Below, piece by piece: positions 28,035 through 40,000 of a stretch of DNA of 64,000 nucleotides. Every line of letters begins with the position of its first letter. Within the stretch, counting starts at the first letter, position 1. The position numbers and the translations under genes are program-made. The stretch is taken from assembly GCA_003116995.1 (NCBI GenBank), contig BDSL01000107.1:62001-126000 (forward strand). The letters run 5' to 3'. Source of the stretch: Yamagishiella unicocca. Its lineage: Eukaryota > Chlorophyta > Chlorophyceae > Chlamydomonadales > Volvocaceae. The notes below the pieces were generated by a model. That model did not search any database, was not told the DNA's origin, and saw only the letters and a list, made by a program, of their open reading frames with translations.

Positions 28035-30301
28035 GGGTGGGGTCCAGCGGGTCAAGGCTCGCGTGTGTATAGTAGGCGCTACAGAAGAGGTGGTTGCATG
28101 TGCCATAGCAGGAGTGTTGGAACCGCATAACGTTGTGGGGTGGTTGAGGCCGTTGCACCAACGCGGTCGGCCACCAATGTCGCCCGCGTTGCATGCGGGC
28201 GCCAAGCATTGGCGGCAGCGTGCGATGGTCACTCGTGTATTGGACGTTGCTGTCGTGAAGCAGGCAGCGAGGTGGCGCATGAGGCTGGGGTCCGCCCTTG
28301 GCGGTGCGTCGGCGCTGGACAGCACGGCGGGGGGGGACTGCAGGGAGGGTATGAGAGGAGACCCGTGGGTCAGCGAGAAGTGACTGCAGGGGGGCCGGCA
28401 TCACGGCACTCGCGGCAGCAACCCGGCCGTCGAGGGCCGCCTGATGCAGGGGGCGGCTGCGTCCCTCGTGGGGGGTATGTCGCATGTGCGGGGGATCCGG
28501 CCAAACCATGTGGGCATGCGTTGAGCACGTGGGGGGCATGCGGTGGGATGATATGGCACTAATGGGATGATATGGTGACGCGATGGGACGTGATGCAGTG
28601 ACGTGGCATCGGCGGGTGTCTGGGTGGGGTGTGTGCTGAGCTATCATCCATCCACCCCTATAACATTGCGGGGTCTGTGGAGGTTCTAACTGGAATCGGC
28701 ACCGGTTCTTTTGTCGGGAAGCGACCGGCTCACAGCATAGCTGACGCGGGCAGGTGATAGTTTGGGGCAGTTACCGCGGTCAGAAGCTGGTAGTGGTTGG
28801 AAGCAGGCTGTGGTCGAATCGCTCCGTCCGGTGCTCATCACACGTCACAGCCAGTTCCCTAGCTGCGAGAGCTGGAAGTTTCCACGCTGTACACCAATAC
28901 AATGGTACGGCAGGTGCTGCAAGCCGTCACTAGCGCGGTAAGCAGAATGTATAATACGGTATACTCTCTCGTATGCTGGTGCAGCGCCCACGCTTCCTTG
29001 GTCGGGTGGCCGGGAGGTGGGAAAAGCAAGAGGGACTCACAAAGCAGGGCGAGACACTGCTGCACGTACTGTGTCTCAAATCTCTCCAAGCTGGTAACTG
29101 ACGAGCAGCGCAGGGTAGATCAACGTTATGAGGCCGGATGGCTCCATCAGCGGGCTCCTCTGCGACGCAGAGCCGCGGTGGGCGGCAGGGGTCAAACTCA
29201 CGGTCCCACAAATGTAAGCACCCCAGGACATCCAATTCCACAGAAATGCAGCTTGCGGTTTCCATGGGCAGGGGCTGGCACTTTCCCACGTGTGTTTTGA
29301 GTAGGTGGAGACGAGGGCCTGGACAGGGAAAGTAAGCGGGCAGCGGGAGCAGGCAAGATTGAAAGACTGGGATGGTGATGCTGCCTGCGCATCGCCGAGC
29401 CGAGTTCACCACTTCGAGCCATCCTAGCAGGGCCGCACAGGGTCGCACGAATCTGCACGAATACTCATACCTTACGCGTGAGGACAATTGCTAACCCCGT
29501 ACATGGGGCAGGTCAAGAATACTAGTTTATAGGATGCAGCAGTTGGCTGTGGAGCTGGCAGCAACACGCCGTGCGGCGGAGCGCGGACGTGCGCGGGCGA
29601 AGCTTTCGGCTTGAGGGTTTCAGCGGGGCCGTTGTGGACGAGAGACACCGTTAGTGGTAATAAATAGCACCCAGTCTACGGAGAGTAACTAATGTCACCC
29701 AGCATGCATTTCTTCCGGCCGAAAGCAGCGGCGCTGCCCTTTGCTACACTGCACTGTCCGACCCTTGGGGCCAGCGCTAGGTTTGATCGCCAAACTGTGC
29801 GATATTATGATGCTTGGGAGCATCTACAAATTGTGAAGTTATGGTAGGTTCCAGTGGCTGCAGTGGACGGCAGCGCCAGCAAGCGCACTGGCCGACGGCT
29901 GGAAACTGCCTGGCCATAAGCAGAGAGAACGAGTACTACGCCACCTGGCTTCGGGTTATTAGGAACATATTCACGTGTGCGGACCTTCCCTCGTACGCCA
30001 CCTACGCGAAGCCACGCCACCCTACACCGACATACTCGCATGAACGACACCCCGTACCACCACTTTGGCGTCTGCTTACCTAGACGGCATTTTGTTATTA
30101 ATTCTGACGTATAATTTGTTTTTCTACAAATTTACTGTGCCAGTCGCACGTGTTACCAGGCAGTTCCAGGCTGCAATTATAGTGACAGCCCTTTCCTTCC
30201 TAGCACGAACGCGCTGTTGCCGTGCACAACGTTCTGATTTTATTGTCTGCTGCAACGTTTAAGGGAAGCTTCTGCGCTCTGGCGCAAGCCGGGACAGCGA
30301 G
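28035..30301. other. 3' flank of GCN2 and intergenic region
   Basis: After the GCN2 stop no frame gives recognisable protein. A TGTAA at 29213-29217 is the first polyadenylation-type signal I noticed on the plus strand, which would mean a long 3' UTR of about 1.2 kb. The segment from 29.5 kb onward is AT-richer and contains the promoter of the bestrophin gene. Open frames here are short and look accidental. Confidence 0.4.
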
Positions 30302-33300
30302 ATGGGAGCTCTGCAGCTGCTTCCTGGCAAAAGCCTTGCGTGCGGTGGGGCCTGTCGGGCCCTGCCAAACTGCATCAGGCCGCATATAATTCGACGTGGT
30401 TGCATCCGCGTCCGGGCGGAGTCGCCCATCATCGAGGAGATGGCTGGACGTCGCATTACCGCTCCTGTGTTCAACAGGACTCGATGGGCGTATCATCAGA
30501 ATACAGGGCGATACCAACGCCATATGCAGTCCATATTCCGGTGAGCGCCACTGGTCGAGGTGCTGTGTCAAGTAGTGGATGCGGTGGCGGGCAGAGCCGC
30601 GCGTCGCGCAGGGTCCCGAGCCCACCAGAGTTTTCCCCATCAGCAACGGCACCCCAAACCTACATGGGAGACGTACAATTGCCATGGTGCAACGCCACTT
30701 TCTGAGGCAAGGGTTATTGTTGTCCCGTGGATATGCAGGTCCGTCACATTTCGCAACCTGCAAGGGCCCCTTAGCATTCTGACACTGGTGTCATGCATAG
30801 TGGTACTCTACCGAACGCTGGTGGAGATGGAGTATATTCCGGATTTCTTCGAGGTGGGTACACTGCAAACAGGGGCACCACCGAGGGGAAGGAAGGAGAG
30901 GCGAACATCTAGGGTTTGCTTTGGTGAGGTGTTCGGATGCAGGGGCCTTTGATAACGCCATCGCGCACCAGCACGCGGCTTAAGCCCACAGCTTCCCTGA
31001 CACATATGTCCACCAAGGCTCCAGCGGGCCAATCGCTCGCACACCGTGCCTCTGAGCTGCCTGCCGGTCCTAACACAGTCAGTGTAAGCCTGTCATCTCC
31101 CCCGAACCCCCTGTTGCATTAGACGGGGAGCATTGGAGCCCGCCTTTTAGCTTTTGCCGAGCGCCGCATCTTGCCGGCCCCCTCCCCACCCCCGCCAAAT
31201 TAGGTGCCCGCCGACCATGCGCCAACTATCCTGTCCTTTTCGCGTCAACGGTTTTTATGCCACCCCCGGGTGGACACCCACTACCCCACCCGGTTATCGC
31301 TGCTGCTACGACTCGCACGTTGGCCGCTTGCTTGTGCGAGAGCGTGAACCGACCCTCCCTTCCCTACCCCACCCTGCCCTGCCGTCCTCTCCCCAGGGTG
31401 TCAGCTTCACGGACGTGCCCTTCCAGCTGACCTCCTTCGCGCTGTCGCTGCTGCTGGTGTTCCGCACGGACGCCAGCTACAGCCGATGGTGGGTCCAACG
31501 TCGCGCCTCGGGCCCTGGCCCCCCTGACCGCCCCCCTGACCGCCCCCACTCCATTCCTTCATCCGCTGCCCCGAGGCGCTGTGCAGCTGATGCTCAGCCC
31601 GCACCGCAAACCTGGCGTCTGTCCCCTCCGCCTCCTCGCTGCCCACTACCTGGCACATCACCTCCACCACCACCACCACCAACCCCCCCACACGCACCAC
31701 CGCCCCCACCCCACCACTACCCCCACCATGCCCGTGTCATCCCGTCCATCACCCGCCCCCACCCCAAACACACAACCGTAACCCCCCCGACCGACTTCAC
31801 GCTGCTCGGGTGTCGGGTCCTTCCCCGGCCCCCCCTGCTCCTCGGTTTGTCGGCCGTGGATTCGCGGATTCTCTTATACCCCGCCCTTGCCACGGTTTTC
31901 ACGCCACCCCCCCTTGCCACATCCTCAGGTGTGCGGCCATGAACGCCTGGGGTACGCTGCGCAACTCGTCCTCCCACCTGGTCCGCAAGGCGGCGGCGTG
32001 GGTGCCCGAGACCTCGGCCCTGCAGCGCCTGGTGCGCTGGGTGGGCGCCTTCCCACTGTGTCTTATGGTGGAGCTGCGGCACGACCAGGGCACCAGCGCC
32101 ATCGAGGCCGCCATACGGGGCGAGCTGCGGGCGGTGCTGCGGCCGTATGAGGTGGAGCAGGTGGTGGCGGCGGGACCCTACTACCACGAGTTCTGCCTGA
32201 GCGTGCTGACGGCGTTGGTGGAGTCGGCGCAGCTGGGGGAGAGCCGCGAGGCCACCATGCTGGACGACCTGCACGGGTTCAACGAGGCGGCGTGCGAGTG
32301 CGAGAAGGTGCGGCTGCGGGGGGGGGAGGAGTGGCGCCCTGGTGGTGGGGGGCAGGGAGGGACGGAGGGACCGGTGGAGGGAGGGGACGGCGGCGGAGCG
32401 ATTGGGAGAGGGGCCTTATTTTCACCGAGCAGGCGATCGGGCTCCAGCCCGGTGACATCGGCATCGGCCCTGGGGAAGAGTTCTCTTTCCTTTTTAACAA
32501 CCCGAAGGCCCTGGAACCGAATCATCCACGGATAGGTCTGAGAGGTGGTGAAGCACCGCAGTTCTCACGGTGCCCGTCGCGCCGCTGACGGTCCTTAACC
32601 CTAAAACCCTTGAAAATATTGGGAGCATTCGCCCACAAAATTGGTGTCCGACGACCATGCGCCACCTATCCTGTACTTGTCGTGTAACCGGTGTTTTATG
32701 CCTCCCCCCCGCCTGCCCACCAAGCTGCCCTCCATCCGGCCCCCAACTGCCTCCCTGACCGCGACCGCGCCCTCGCCCTGCTCCCTCCCTCCCGCCAGAT
32801 CCTGCGCTTCCCCATCCCACTCACCTACACGAGGCACACCTCGCGCTTCATGCTGCTCTACCTGAATGCACTGCCGCTGGCGCTGTACGACTCCTGCGAC
32901 TGGGCCGTTGTACCCGTCACCCTCGTGATCGCGTTCCTTCTGCTGGGCATCGAGGTGGGCTGGGTGCGAGTAGGGCCGGGGTGAAGGACATGCGAGGAGA
33001 AGGAGGGTGGGGTGGGACGTGTGGGCTCCCGTGCGTTCTCCCGGCGGCACCCGTACCTGTTGATTGATACACTTGCCGTACGGAGGCACTTCCCAATTCC
33101 GCGTGCCGTAATACTGCACCACCCACCTATTGCACGGGGCTGCGCGGCGGGGGCTTTGGACATTCCGTAACCCCTTCGACATGGAGCGTCTAGTCCAGGG
33201 AGGCTGACCGAGAGACCCTGCACACCTGCAACCTGCGCATGACCCTACGAACAGGGCACGCAGCTGGCCGGGCTACACGCACCCGCTCCACCCCTGCCGA

Positions 33301-33868
33301 CCCTCCCGTTGATTCCTTTTCCCAGCCCCTACCGCCGCCCCTCTTCAACCCCGCCCCTCTTCAACGCCGCCCCTCTTCAACCCCGCCCCTACCTTCGCCC
33401 CCGCCCCTACCTTCGCCCCCGCCCCTACCTTCGCCCCCGCCTCCGCCCTCTCAGGACATTGGCGTGCAGATCGAGGAGCCCTTCATCATCCTGCCGCTGC
33501 CGGAGATCTGCGCGGACCTGCAGGTCAACGCGCAGAGAGCCATCGCACAGCGAGACACGGTGCGCTGCCTGGCGGACCCGGACGCATGCCAGTTCGACCC
33601 GGAGGACCTGGTGCCGCCGCCGGTGATGCGGAGTATGGAGGAGGAAGCGGTAGGAGTCGCCGGCGGTGGCCTGATGGACGTCGGCAACGGCGGCGCGCTC
33701 AGCAGCATAGCCGCCGGTGTCATCGTGATGCGAGACGCCATGCACAGCAAGGGGGCGGGCCTGGTGGCGGCGGTGGCGGAGGCGGGAAGCAATGGCAGCA
33801 GCAGCGGCAGCGGCGGCATCACCGGCAGCCCGAGGCCAGGCAGCTCCGTGCCGCACCTCCGTCGCTGA
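30302..33868 (+). CDS. Bestrophin-type anion channel
   Basis: Bestrophin-family proteins are pentameric anion channels. In green algae they carry chloride or bicarbonate across the thylakoid membrane (BST1-3 of the carbon-concentrating mechanism, related to plant VCCN1). Six exons (30302-30540, 30739-30853, 31397-31488, 31929-32307, 32799-32954, 33455-33868) have agreeing phases and give 464 residues. Residues 1-45 are basic and could be a plastid transit peptide. FNRTRWAYHQNTGRYQRHM matches the family start. Membrane segments appear as SILTLVSCIVVLYRTLVE, FQLTSFALSLLLVFRTDASY, RLVRWVGAFPLCLMV and VPVTLVIAFLLLGIE. Family signatures are RFPIPLTYTRHTSRF and DIGVQIEEPFIILPL. The C-terminal 100 residues are Gly/Ser/Ala-rich and unconserved. 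The ion carried and the exact membrane are inferred from relatives. Confidence 0.9.
31207..31267 (+). repeat. Interspersed repeat family C, bestrophin intron 2
   Basis: It reads CCATGCGCCAACTATCCTGT, CCTTTTCGCGTCAACGG, then TTTTTATGCCACCCCC. The core is identical to 21091-21140 except for one base and is preceded by a segment shared with 32643-32708. Confidence 0.65.
32643..32708 (+). repeat. Interspersed repeat family C, diverged copy, bestrophin intron 4
   Basis: GGTGTCCGACGACCATGCGC, CACCTATCCTGTACTTGTCG and TGTAACCGG align with 31207-31267 at roughly 80 percent by eye. Confidence 0.55.
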
Positions 33869-34164
33869 GGGGGCCCGGGGCTGAGGCGGTGCGGGAAGAT
33901 GATGGCGGCCCGGGCGAGTGGCGAGAAGGGAGGGGGTTGCGATTTGCGTCGCGCGTCGAGCGTTGAGTGAGGGAGGGCGCTGGGGCGGGGACGAGTCAGC
34001 GCCGGGGTCTGAGCGGAGGTTGAGGCGGTGGGTGAGAGGGTGGGATCTGGTGACGAATTCGAGTGCGGGGGGGAGGGGCCCAGGTGGGAGTGCGCACAGT
34101 GCAGCTCGCGCAGGAGGTCTGCTAGGCACATGTGGCTGGCGGAAGCCCTAGCCCTGTCCCGGCA

Positions 34165-34169
34165 TGTAA
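34165..34169 (+). terminator. TGTAA polyadenylation-type signal for bestrophin gene
   Basis: This TGTAA lies about 300 bp after the stop codon at 33868, on the same strand, and is the first I noticed downstream. Confidence 0.45.
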
Positions 34170-37009
34170 GCTGCCGTGCGGGCCTTACTGCCCTGCGCCG
34201 TGTCCCCCGGCGTGCAAGTATTTGGCCTTCATCATATGCGTAACTGAGTAGCTCGCTGTGGGCCGCTACCTGTACGCGTGTACGCGTGTACGAGGATTGA
34301 CTTACTAGCTATAGTAGCTAACCGTGAGAGCAGGGAGGCGGGGGATGACGGGGCGCCCGGAGCGGAGGGGCGGGGGGACGGGACGGGGCGGCGCAAGTCG
34401 TGCGGCTGTTGGGCCGAGTAGGTCGCTGCCGCCATGCTCGTCCACCTCCTGTAGAAAGTGTCAACGTGTGTACGCCGTACAGTAGTGTAGCATTTGGCGC
34501 CGTCACACGCGCACGCGTGTGTGTGTGTGTGTGCAGGGCAGTCGTTTAGTCATGCTGACGTTGTTGTTTCGAACCTCGCTGCTCGCGCTATCTTATTTCG
34601 TTGACGTCGCTGCGGTGTGCACACGCATTACTTCGCAACTGCCCGGTCCGGCGCGCTGTTGTTCGGCGGCCATTACCGCCGAACAGGAGGCACAGTGATT
34701 TCGGGTTTAGGAACGCATGTAGCAATATGTATGTAGGTACATCCACCTGCTGCACGCGGTGATATAGCGGTTGTCCAATGACATGTTGAGTTGGTTGAGC
34801 TGGGCGTTAATAATAAGTGACCACGGCGGTGTCGATTGCGAGCTTTGGAGTCTCGCCACCAGAGCGCGGTGTTGCGTTCATCTCGCGAGATGTGCTACCT
34901 ATGCCTTCGGTTGTCAGTAACAACATGACGAATACGCGATGATAAGCATGAGCAACTCATCATACCACACCACCAGCACTACATGGTAGATAGGCCCCAA
35001 CGCTGCACCCTTCCCCACACTGCTACCGTATTCGTTGCTCGGCAGGCAGCGGTAACGGTCGGGCCGCCATAAGTGGAGATGGGGCAGCTACCATACAGCA
35101 GCACCATATCCCGTGTGTGACATCTCCCCAACATAGCAGGGTAGTAACCAACGTTCTTATTCCTAGCACCAACTTCGCTGAACACACAAGCTGTCGAACG
35201 CCGCACGGCCGTTCTTGTGTGTGTTTCCACACCAGAGAGGTGTGTAAGGAAGACAACACAGGACACGTTGCAACCCATAATAACCCAGCCCCAAGTACCA
35301 CATCGGGCGTCGCTCCCGCACGACGTCACACCGTACCAATCGGCGCAACTGCATCTGAACACGTCTTAGCTGAACTCATGATTCCCATAAGAGTCTTGAT
35401 CGCCACCCTACGAGGCCCCAATTGCGGCATCCCGCTCCCAGCAGCTCCCGGCGCTGCGTTATTGCCAGGCGGATTAATAAAAGCGGGCCTTGCACATCCT
35501 CTCGCACGTGCACTGGAGGAAACAAGACCCGGCTGAAAATTGAAGCCTTATATGCCTGCCGTACACGGCACCGGGACGCGCCAATGCGCCCCAAGGCACG
35601 CAAACGCATCGCACGGCACCGAACAAACCACTGAAGGACAACACTGAAATCACCTGCGCACTGCCAAACTGAATCAGGCATGCCCTTGCAAACCGAGTGA
35701 TTGGCACCGCCACTACTAGGATACCTCTTTTTACCATTTCCGCCGCGTAGGGTCCGCATTCCTCCCTCATTTCTTCATCTCCAGCACATCGCATATTATT
35801 TTGAGCCGACCCAGCCATCAAAGCAACATCGGGCCACACAGCGCACTTGGGTGAGCGCCGCGGCCGCGCCGTTACGGCTACAGAAGATTCCCTCAGCCCC
35901 AGCCTTCCAAACGGGGAAACTTGATCCAACTGAAACTGCCAGCTCTCGGGCTGAACAGGCGGCTGCGACGCCGGCGACGGATTATCGAGTCATCGCAAAG
36001 CACGACGGCGCCGCTATCTGACGCGCGGTGGCGGCAAATTAAAGCGAGGGACGGCGCGCAATGCCCACGCCGACCTTGCGGTCTTTGCAAGGGAACCAAA
36101 CACTGAAAGAATTGGGTTCAGAACCAAAGTCGCACATAGCCCAGGCGTTTGGACATGAGCACCATTAAAACGCGTCCAGTGCGCAAGCCGTCGGAGATTT
36201 ATCCTGTGTTCTTGGATCGGGGCTCGTCGCCGACACCTGGACGCCCCCTACCGAAAACACGACATCCTCAACCCGGTGAAACCCATCGGATCACCGCAAC
36301 GGCAATGCGGCGAGGGCTGCCCTGTCGCCCGGATCATGGGGGGGCTCCAGGCGCCGCCGACTACGTACCGGACCGCTTTGCAGCCTACAGCCCAGCCCCC
36401 GGCTGCGGCGGACATTCCCGAAGGCGCCTGGCGCCCTCCCCCCGGACAAATCAAGGGCTACTACCTTATCAGTGCGACCAAATCGCATTATTGCATCCTG
36501 AAAACCACAAAAGAGATGGAGCCTCCTTTGGGGTGCACGCACCTGCAGCCATCGCCGAGGCCGGGGGGCTGGCCTTTGCTGGTGCGTTCAGCAGCAGCAA
36601 CAGCGGAAGCAGGGCAGCAGCGGCAGCAGCTGCTGCTGCTGCTGAGATGGATGGACGGACATCAACGCACATAGAACACCACAACAAACACAGACAGAAC
36701 CTGTTCCAGCCTACAACAGGCGCAGCACACAGGTAGCGCGGTAACCCAAAGCGTACGAAGGAGCCGTTGTCGGTGCATAGCGCCTTGACCACCCGGCACA
36801 GTAAGAACCAGCACCCCGCTTCTTGGGCGCCCCCCCCCCCCGGGTATCTGAACACGAATTTAATGGCCAGTTGACTACATCTCAGGACCACCGCATGCCG
36901 TACTTGCCATCACTTGCCATCACTTGCCATCACTCTATATCGTACTTGCCGTAAACCTTACTCGTCGGTTTATTTTACTTCCATGCTACAAGGACGCGCT
37001 CCGGCCGCG
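34170..37009. other. Intergenic region between convergent genes
   Basis: The bestrophin gene ends on the plus strand and the rhodopsin kinase gene ends on the minus strand, so no promoter is required here. A CG/GT alternating tract lies at 34507-34535 and GTACGCGTGTACGCGTGTAC near 34273. Open frames at 35701-36021, 36149-36736 and 36276-36674 (plus) have no recognisable motif; the last, which encodes RYRK-poor Pro/Thr-rich sequence with GYYLISATKSHYCILK, is the only one that looks at all protein-like. I do not call a gene. Confidence 0.35.
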
Positions 37010-40000
37010 TCATGCGGGCAGCTGGCGCCTGATGGGGCTCCCCCCGGGAGAAGCTTCCGGCAGTGCGCCCTTGCTGCAGAGCAGTCGGAGGATCCCACCG
37101 CTGGACGCAGACGCGCCGCCGCCGCGGGAGCGGCCCGCGGCCCGCGCCGGGGCCGGGGCCGGGGCCGCAGGCGCCGGCGACTCGCGACCGTGTTTCTGGT
37201 GCAGCGACTCCTCTTCTTTATTGTGCTGCGAGTGGTGGGAGGAAGGGCCGCCGTTGCTGGTCGCGCTGCTGCCCCTGCGGTCTATCAGGACCTTGAGCGC
37301 GTCGGCATTCCCAGAAGGAGGCGCTGACGGGTCTGGGCCGCGCGGCACGGCGGCGTTGGAGGAGATAACCGCGGCGTCGGAAGCCCCTCCTGCCGCTGCC
37401 GGGGCCTGGGTCTGGGCCTGGCCGTTGGCTGCGTTGCTAATCGGGATTTCCGTCATCATCGCCGTCGTCGTCGTCGTTGTGGACTTGCCCACGTGCTTGT
37501 GCGTGGGTCTGGACGGGACCACGGGAGCTGGCGGCTGGCAGCTGGAGGATCCCGGGGGAGAGGAGTCCTGCGTGGAGAAGCCCGGGGGGGAGGAGCACAG
37601 CAGCGAGCGGGGAGGGAGTGCGGCCGACCTGGCGCCGAAGCTGCGGCCGCCGCCATCGCCGCTGACGCCGCTCCCGTATGGCGCAGCACAGGAGCTGATG
37701 GCGCTCATGGCGCTGGTCTGGGTGGTGAGGAAGAGGTCGGGCGCATGGACGAAGGCGGGGTTGGTGATGAGCTTGGCGCCCCATGTTGGGTTGGGCTCGG
37801 CGCGGGAGCGGACGGAGTCGTCAACCGCCGACGGCGCTGAATCGGAAGCGGGCGGGATTGCCGCCACGGAGTTACTATTATTAGTAATGTCATTATTATT
37901 GTTGTTGTTGATGCTGGTGGGGGACTGAAGTGCTCGCTGGGACCTCGGCGCGCTGCCGCCTCCGGCCACGAAGGCCAGGCCAGACATGCGGCTGCCGCCG
38001 GGGTCCCCCGCGCCCAAGGCGGCGCCGCTGCTGCCGTTGCCCACACTCGCCATCGCGACGCTCAGCTGCTGCCGCAGCAGCGCCGCCTCGCGCCGCAGCT
38101 CCTCCAGCTGCGCCGTCACGCCGCTGCTGAGCTGCGACCCGTGGGTCACGACCGGGATGCCCCCGCTGTCTGCACTCGAGCGGCTGCCGTGCGCTGCGGC
38201 CAGCGCGTCGTTCATCGTGGTATGGGGGCTGCCCTTCCCCATGACGCCGTTGAGAAGCCCTCCCTTGACCCCCGGGCCGTTGGCCGGGGCGGCTCCCGCC
38301 GCCGCCAGCGGCCCCGCGCCGCTCATGCCTGCCGCCATCAGCGCCCGCAGATCGCGCGCCTGCCGGCGCCAGCCGTCCCGCTCTGCAGCCATCGTCGCAC
38401 ACGCGGCCTGCATGGTCGCCACCCGGGCAGTGAGCTTTGCCATATCCGCCTCGAGGACCCGGCTCCTCCGGACCTCACCCATCACCTCCTGCATGAGGGC
38501 TGCAGCGGCCTCGACGCTGCCGCCGCCGCCGCCGCCGGCCGCCGCCGGCGCGACACTGTTGGCGGGGGGCACCGCCGCCGCCGCCGGCGCCATGACGTAC
38601 AGGGCGCTGCTGCCGCCGCCGCCGCCGCCGGCCGCCGCCGCCGCGGCACTGTTGGCGGGGGGCACCGCCGCCGCCGCCATCGCCATGACGTACGGGGCGC
38701 TGCTGGCGCTGGCGCTGACGGCTACGCCCACCGCTGCCGGCACGTCTACCTCCTGCACCTGCCGCGTCTCAGACGAGCCACCCGACCCGGCGCTGGCGCC
38801 GGTGCCGTTGTCGGCCGCTGCCGCCACATCATAGGGCGCGGCCTGCAGCATCGGCTGCGTCGTCCCGCCCATGGCGGCTGGCGCCGTCGACATATCGTTC
38901 AGCGCTCCCCCTCCCTCCCCTCCTCCTCCTCCTCCTCCGCTGCTGTCCGGGTATAGCGCCGTCTGGGACCAGCGGCCCGCGGCCATCCGGCCACTGCCAT
39001 GGCCCGAAGCCGGCCCGCCTTGCCGCTGCGGCTGCTGCTCTTGCTGCAGCAGCAGCACATCCACTGACGCCGGGCGCGCCTGCTGCACCTCGCCCGAAAG
39101 CAGCGCCCTAGCCACAAGCATGGACGAGCAATGACGAGACCCCGGCTGCGGCAGAGGCACCGAGGACACAGCCGGCGCCGCCGACGCCGACGTCACCGGC
39201 GAGCGCACCACCGGCAAGCTGTCTCGAATCCGGATCTGAGCCCGGATCCGCGCCACCATCTCCGCGCGCTTGTACGGCTTAGACATGTAGTCGTCCGCTC
39301 CCGACTCGAACGCCTCCTCCACCGCTGCCGCGTCGCCCTTGGCCGACACTATGATGATGGGCAGCTCCGCCGGGCTGAAGTGCTCGCGGAGCTTCCGGCA
39401 GACCTCGAAGCCGCTCATGCCTGGCATCATGACGTCCAGCAGGATGCAGTCCGGAAGCACGGAAGGCAGCACCGGCGGCGCGGCGGCGGCCGCGGCCGCC
39501 AGGGCGGAGGAGCCCACGACGTCGCTGTCCTTGCTGGGGTGCGGCACCAGGCTGAGCTGCGCCAGCGCCTGGGGTCCGTTCATGCACTTGACCACCTTCC
39601 ATGACTGGCTCGCGAGCATCTGGCCCGCCACCAGCTGGTTGATGGGGTCGTCATCCACGGAGAACACCTGGCGGCGGAGGGGAGGGGGGCGGCGGGGAGA
39701 GGAGGGGACGTCGTTGTCGTACCCGGCATACCCTGACGTCCACACACACCACACGCCACCGGCCGCGATTTGCCGTTGCCCTTTCCGACAAGACAGACAG
39801 GCAGACAGGCAGACAGACAGACAGACAGGGACAGAAGACGCCCTGCGGCTGCTTCCAGTTTTCCGAGCAAGGGTAGGGTTCTCGAGATGCCTCCGTATAG
39901 CAAGTCGGTGCTCACTTCAGGGCAGGTTGGCCGCATTCCACGTGGCCGCACCCTTACCACACATATTCAGATATATCAGTTAGGGGATTGTAAATACACG

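Noticed and set aside
36149..36736. Plus-strand frames near 36.2-36.7 kb as a small gene
   Set aside because: Overlapping frames have no recognisable motif, no convincing splice pattern and no clear start; left as intergenic.
37010..39200. Guanylyl cyclase domain after the receiver
   Set aside because: I looked for cyclase motifs in the C-terminal part; only Ala/Ser/Gly-rich sequence and two short coiled coils are present before the stop.
36924..39604. Long plus-strand frames over the rhodopsin kinase receiver exon
   Set aside because: The minus strand encodes a complete receiver domain and coiled coils; the plus frames are Arg/Ala-rich shadows without motifs.
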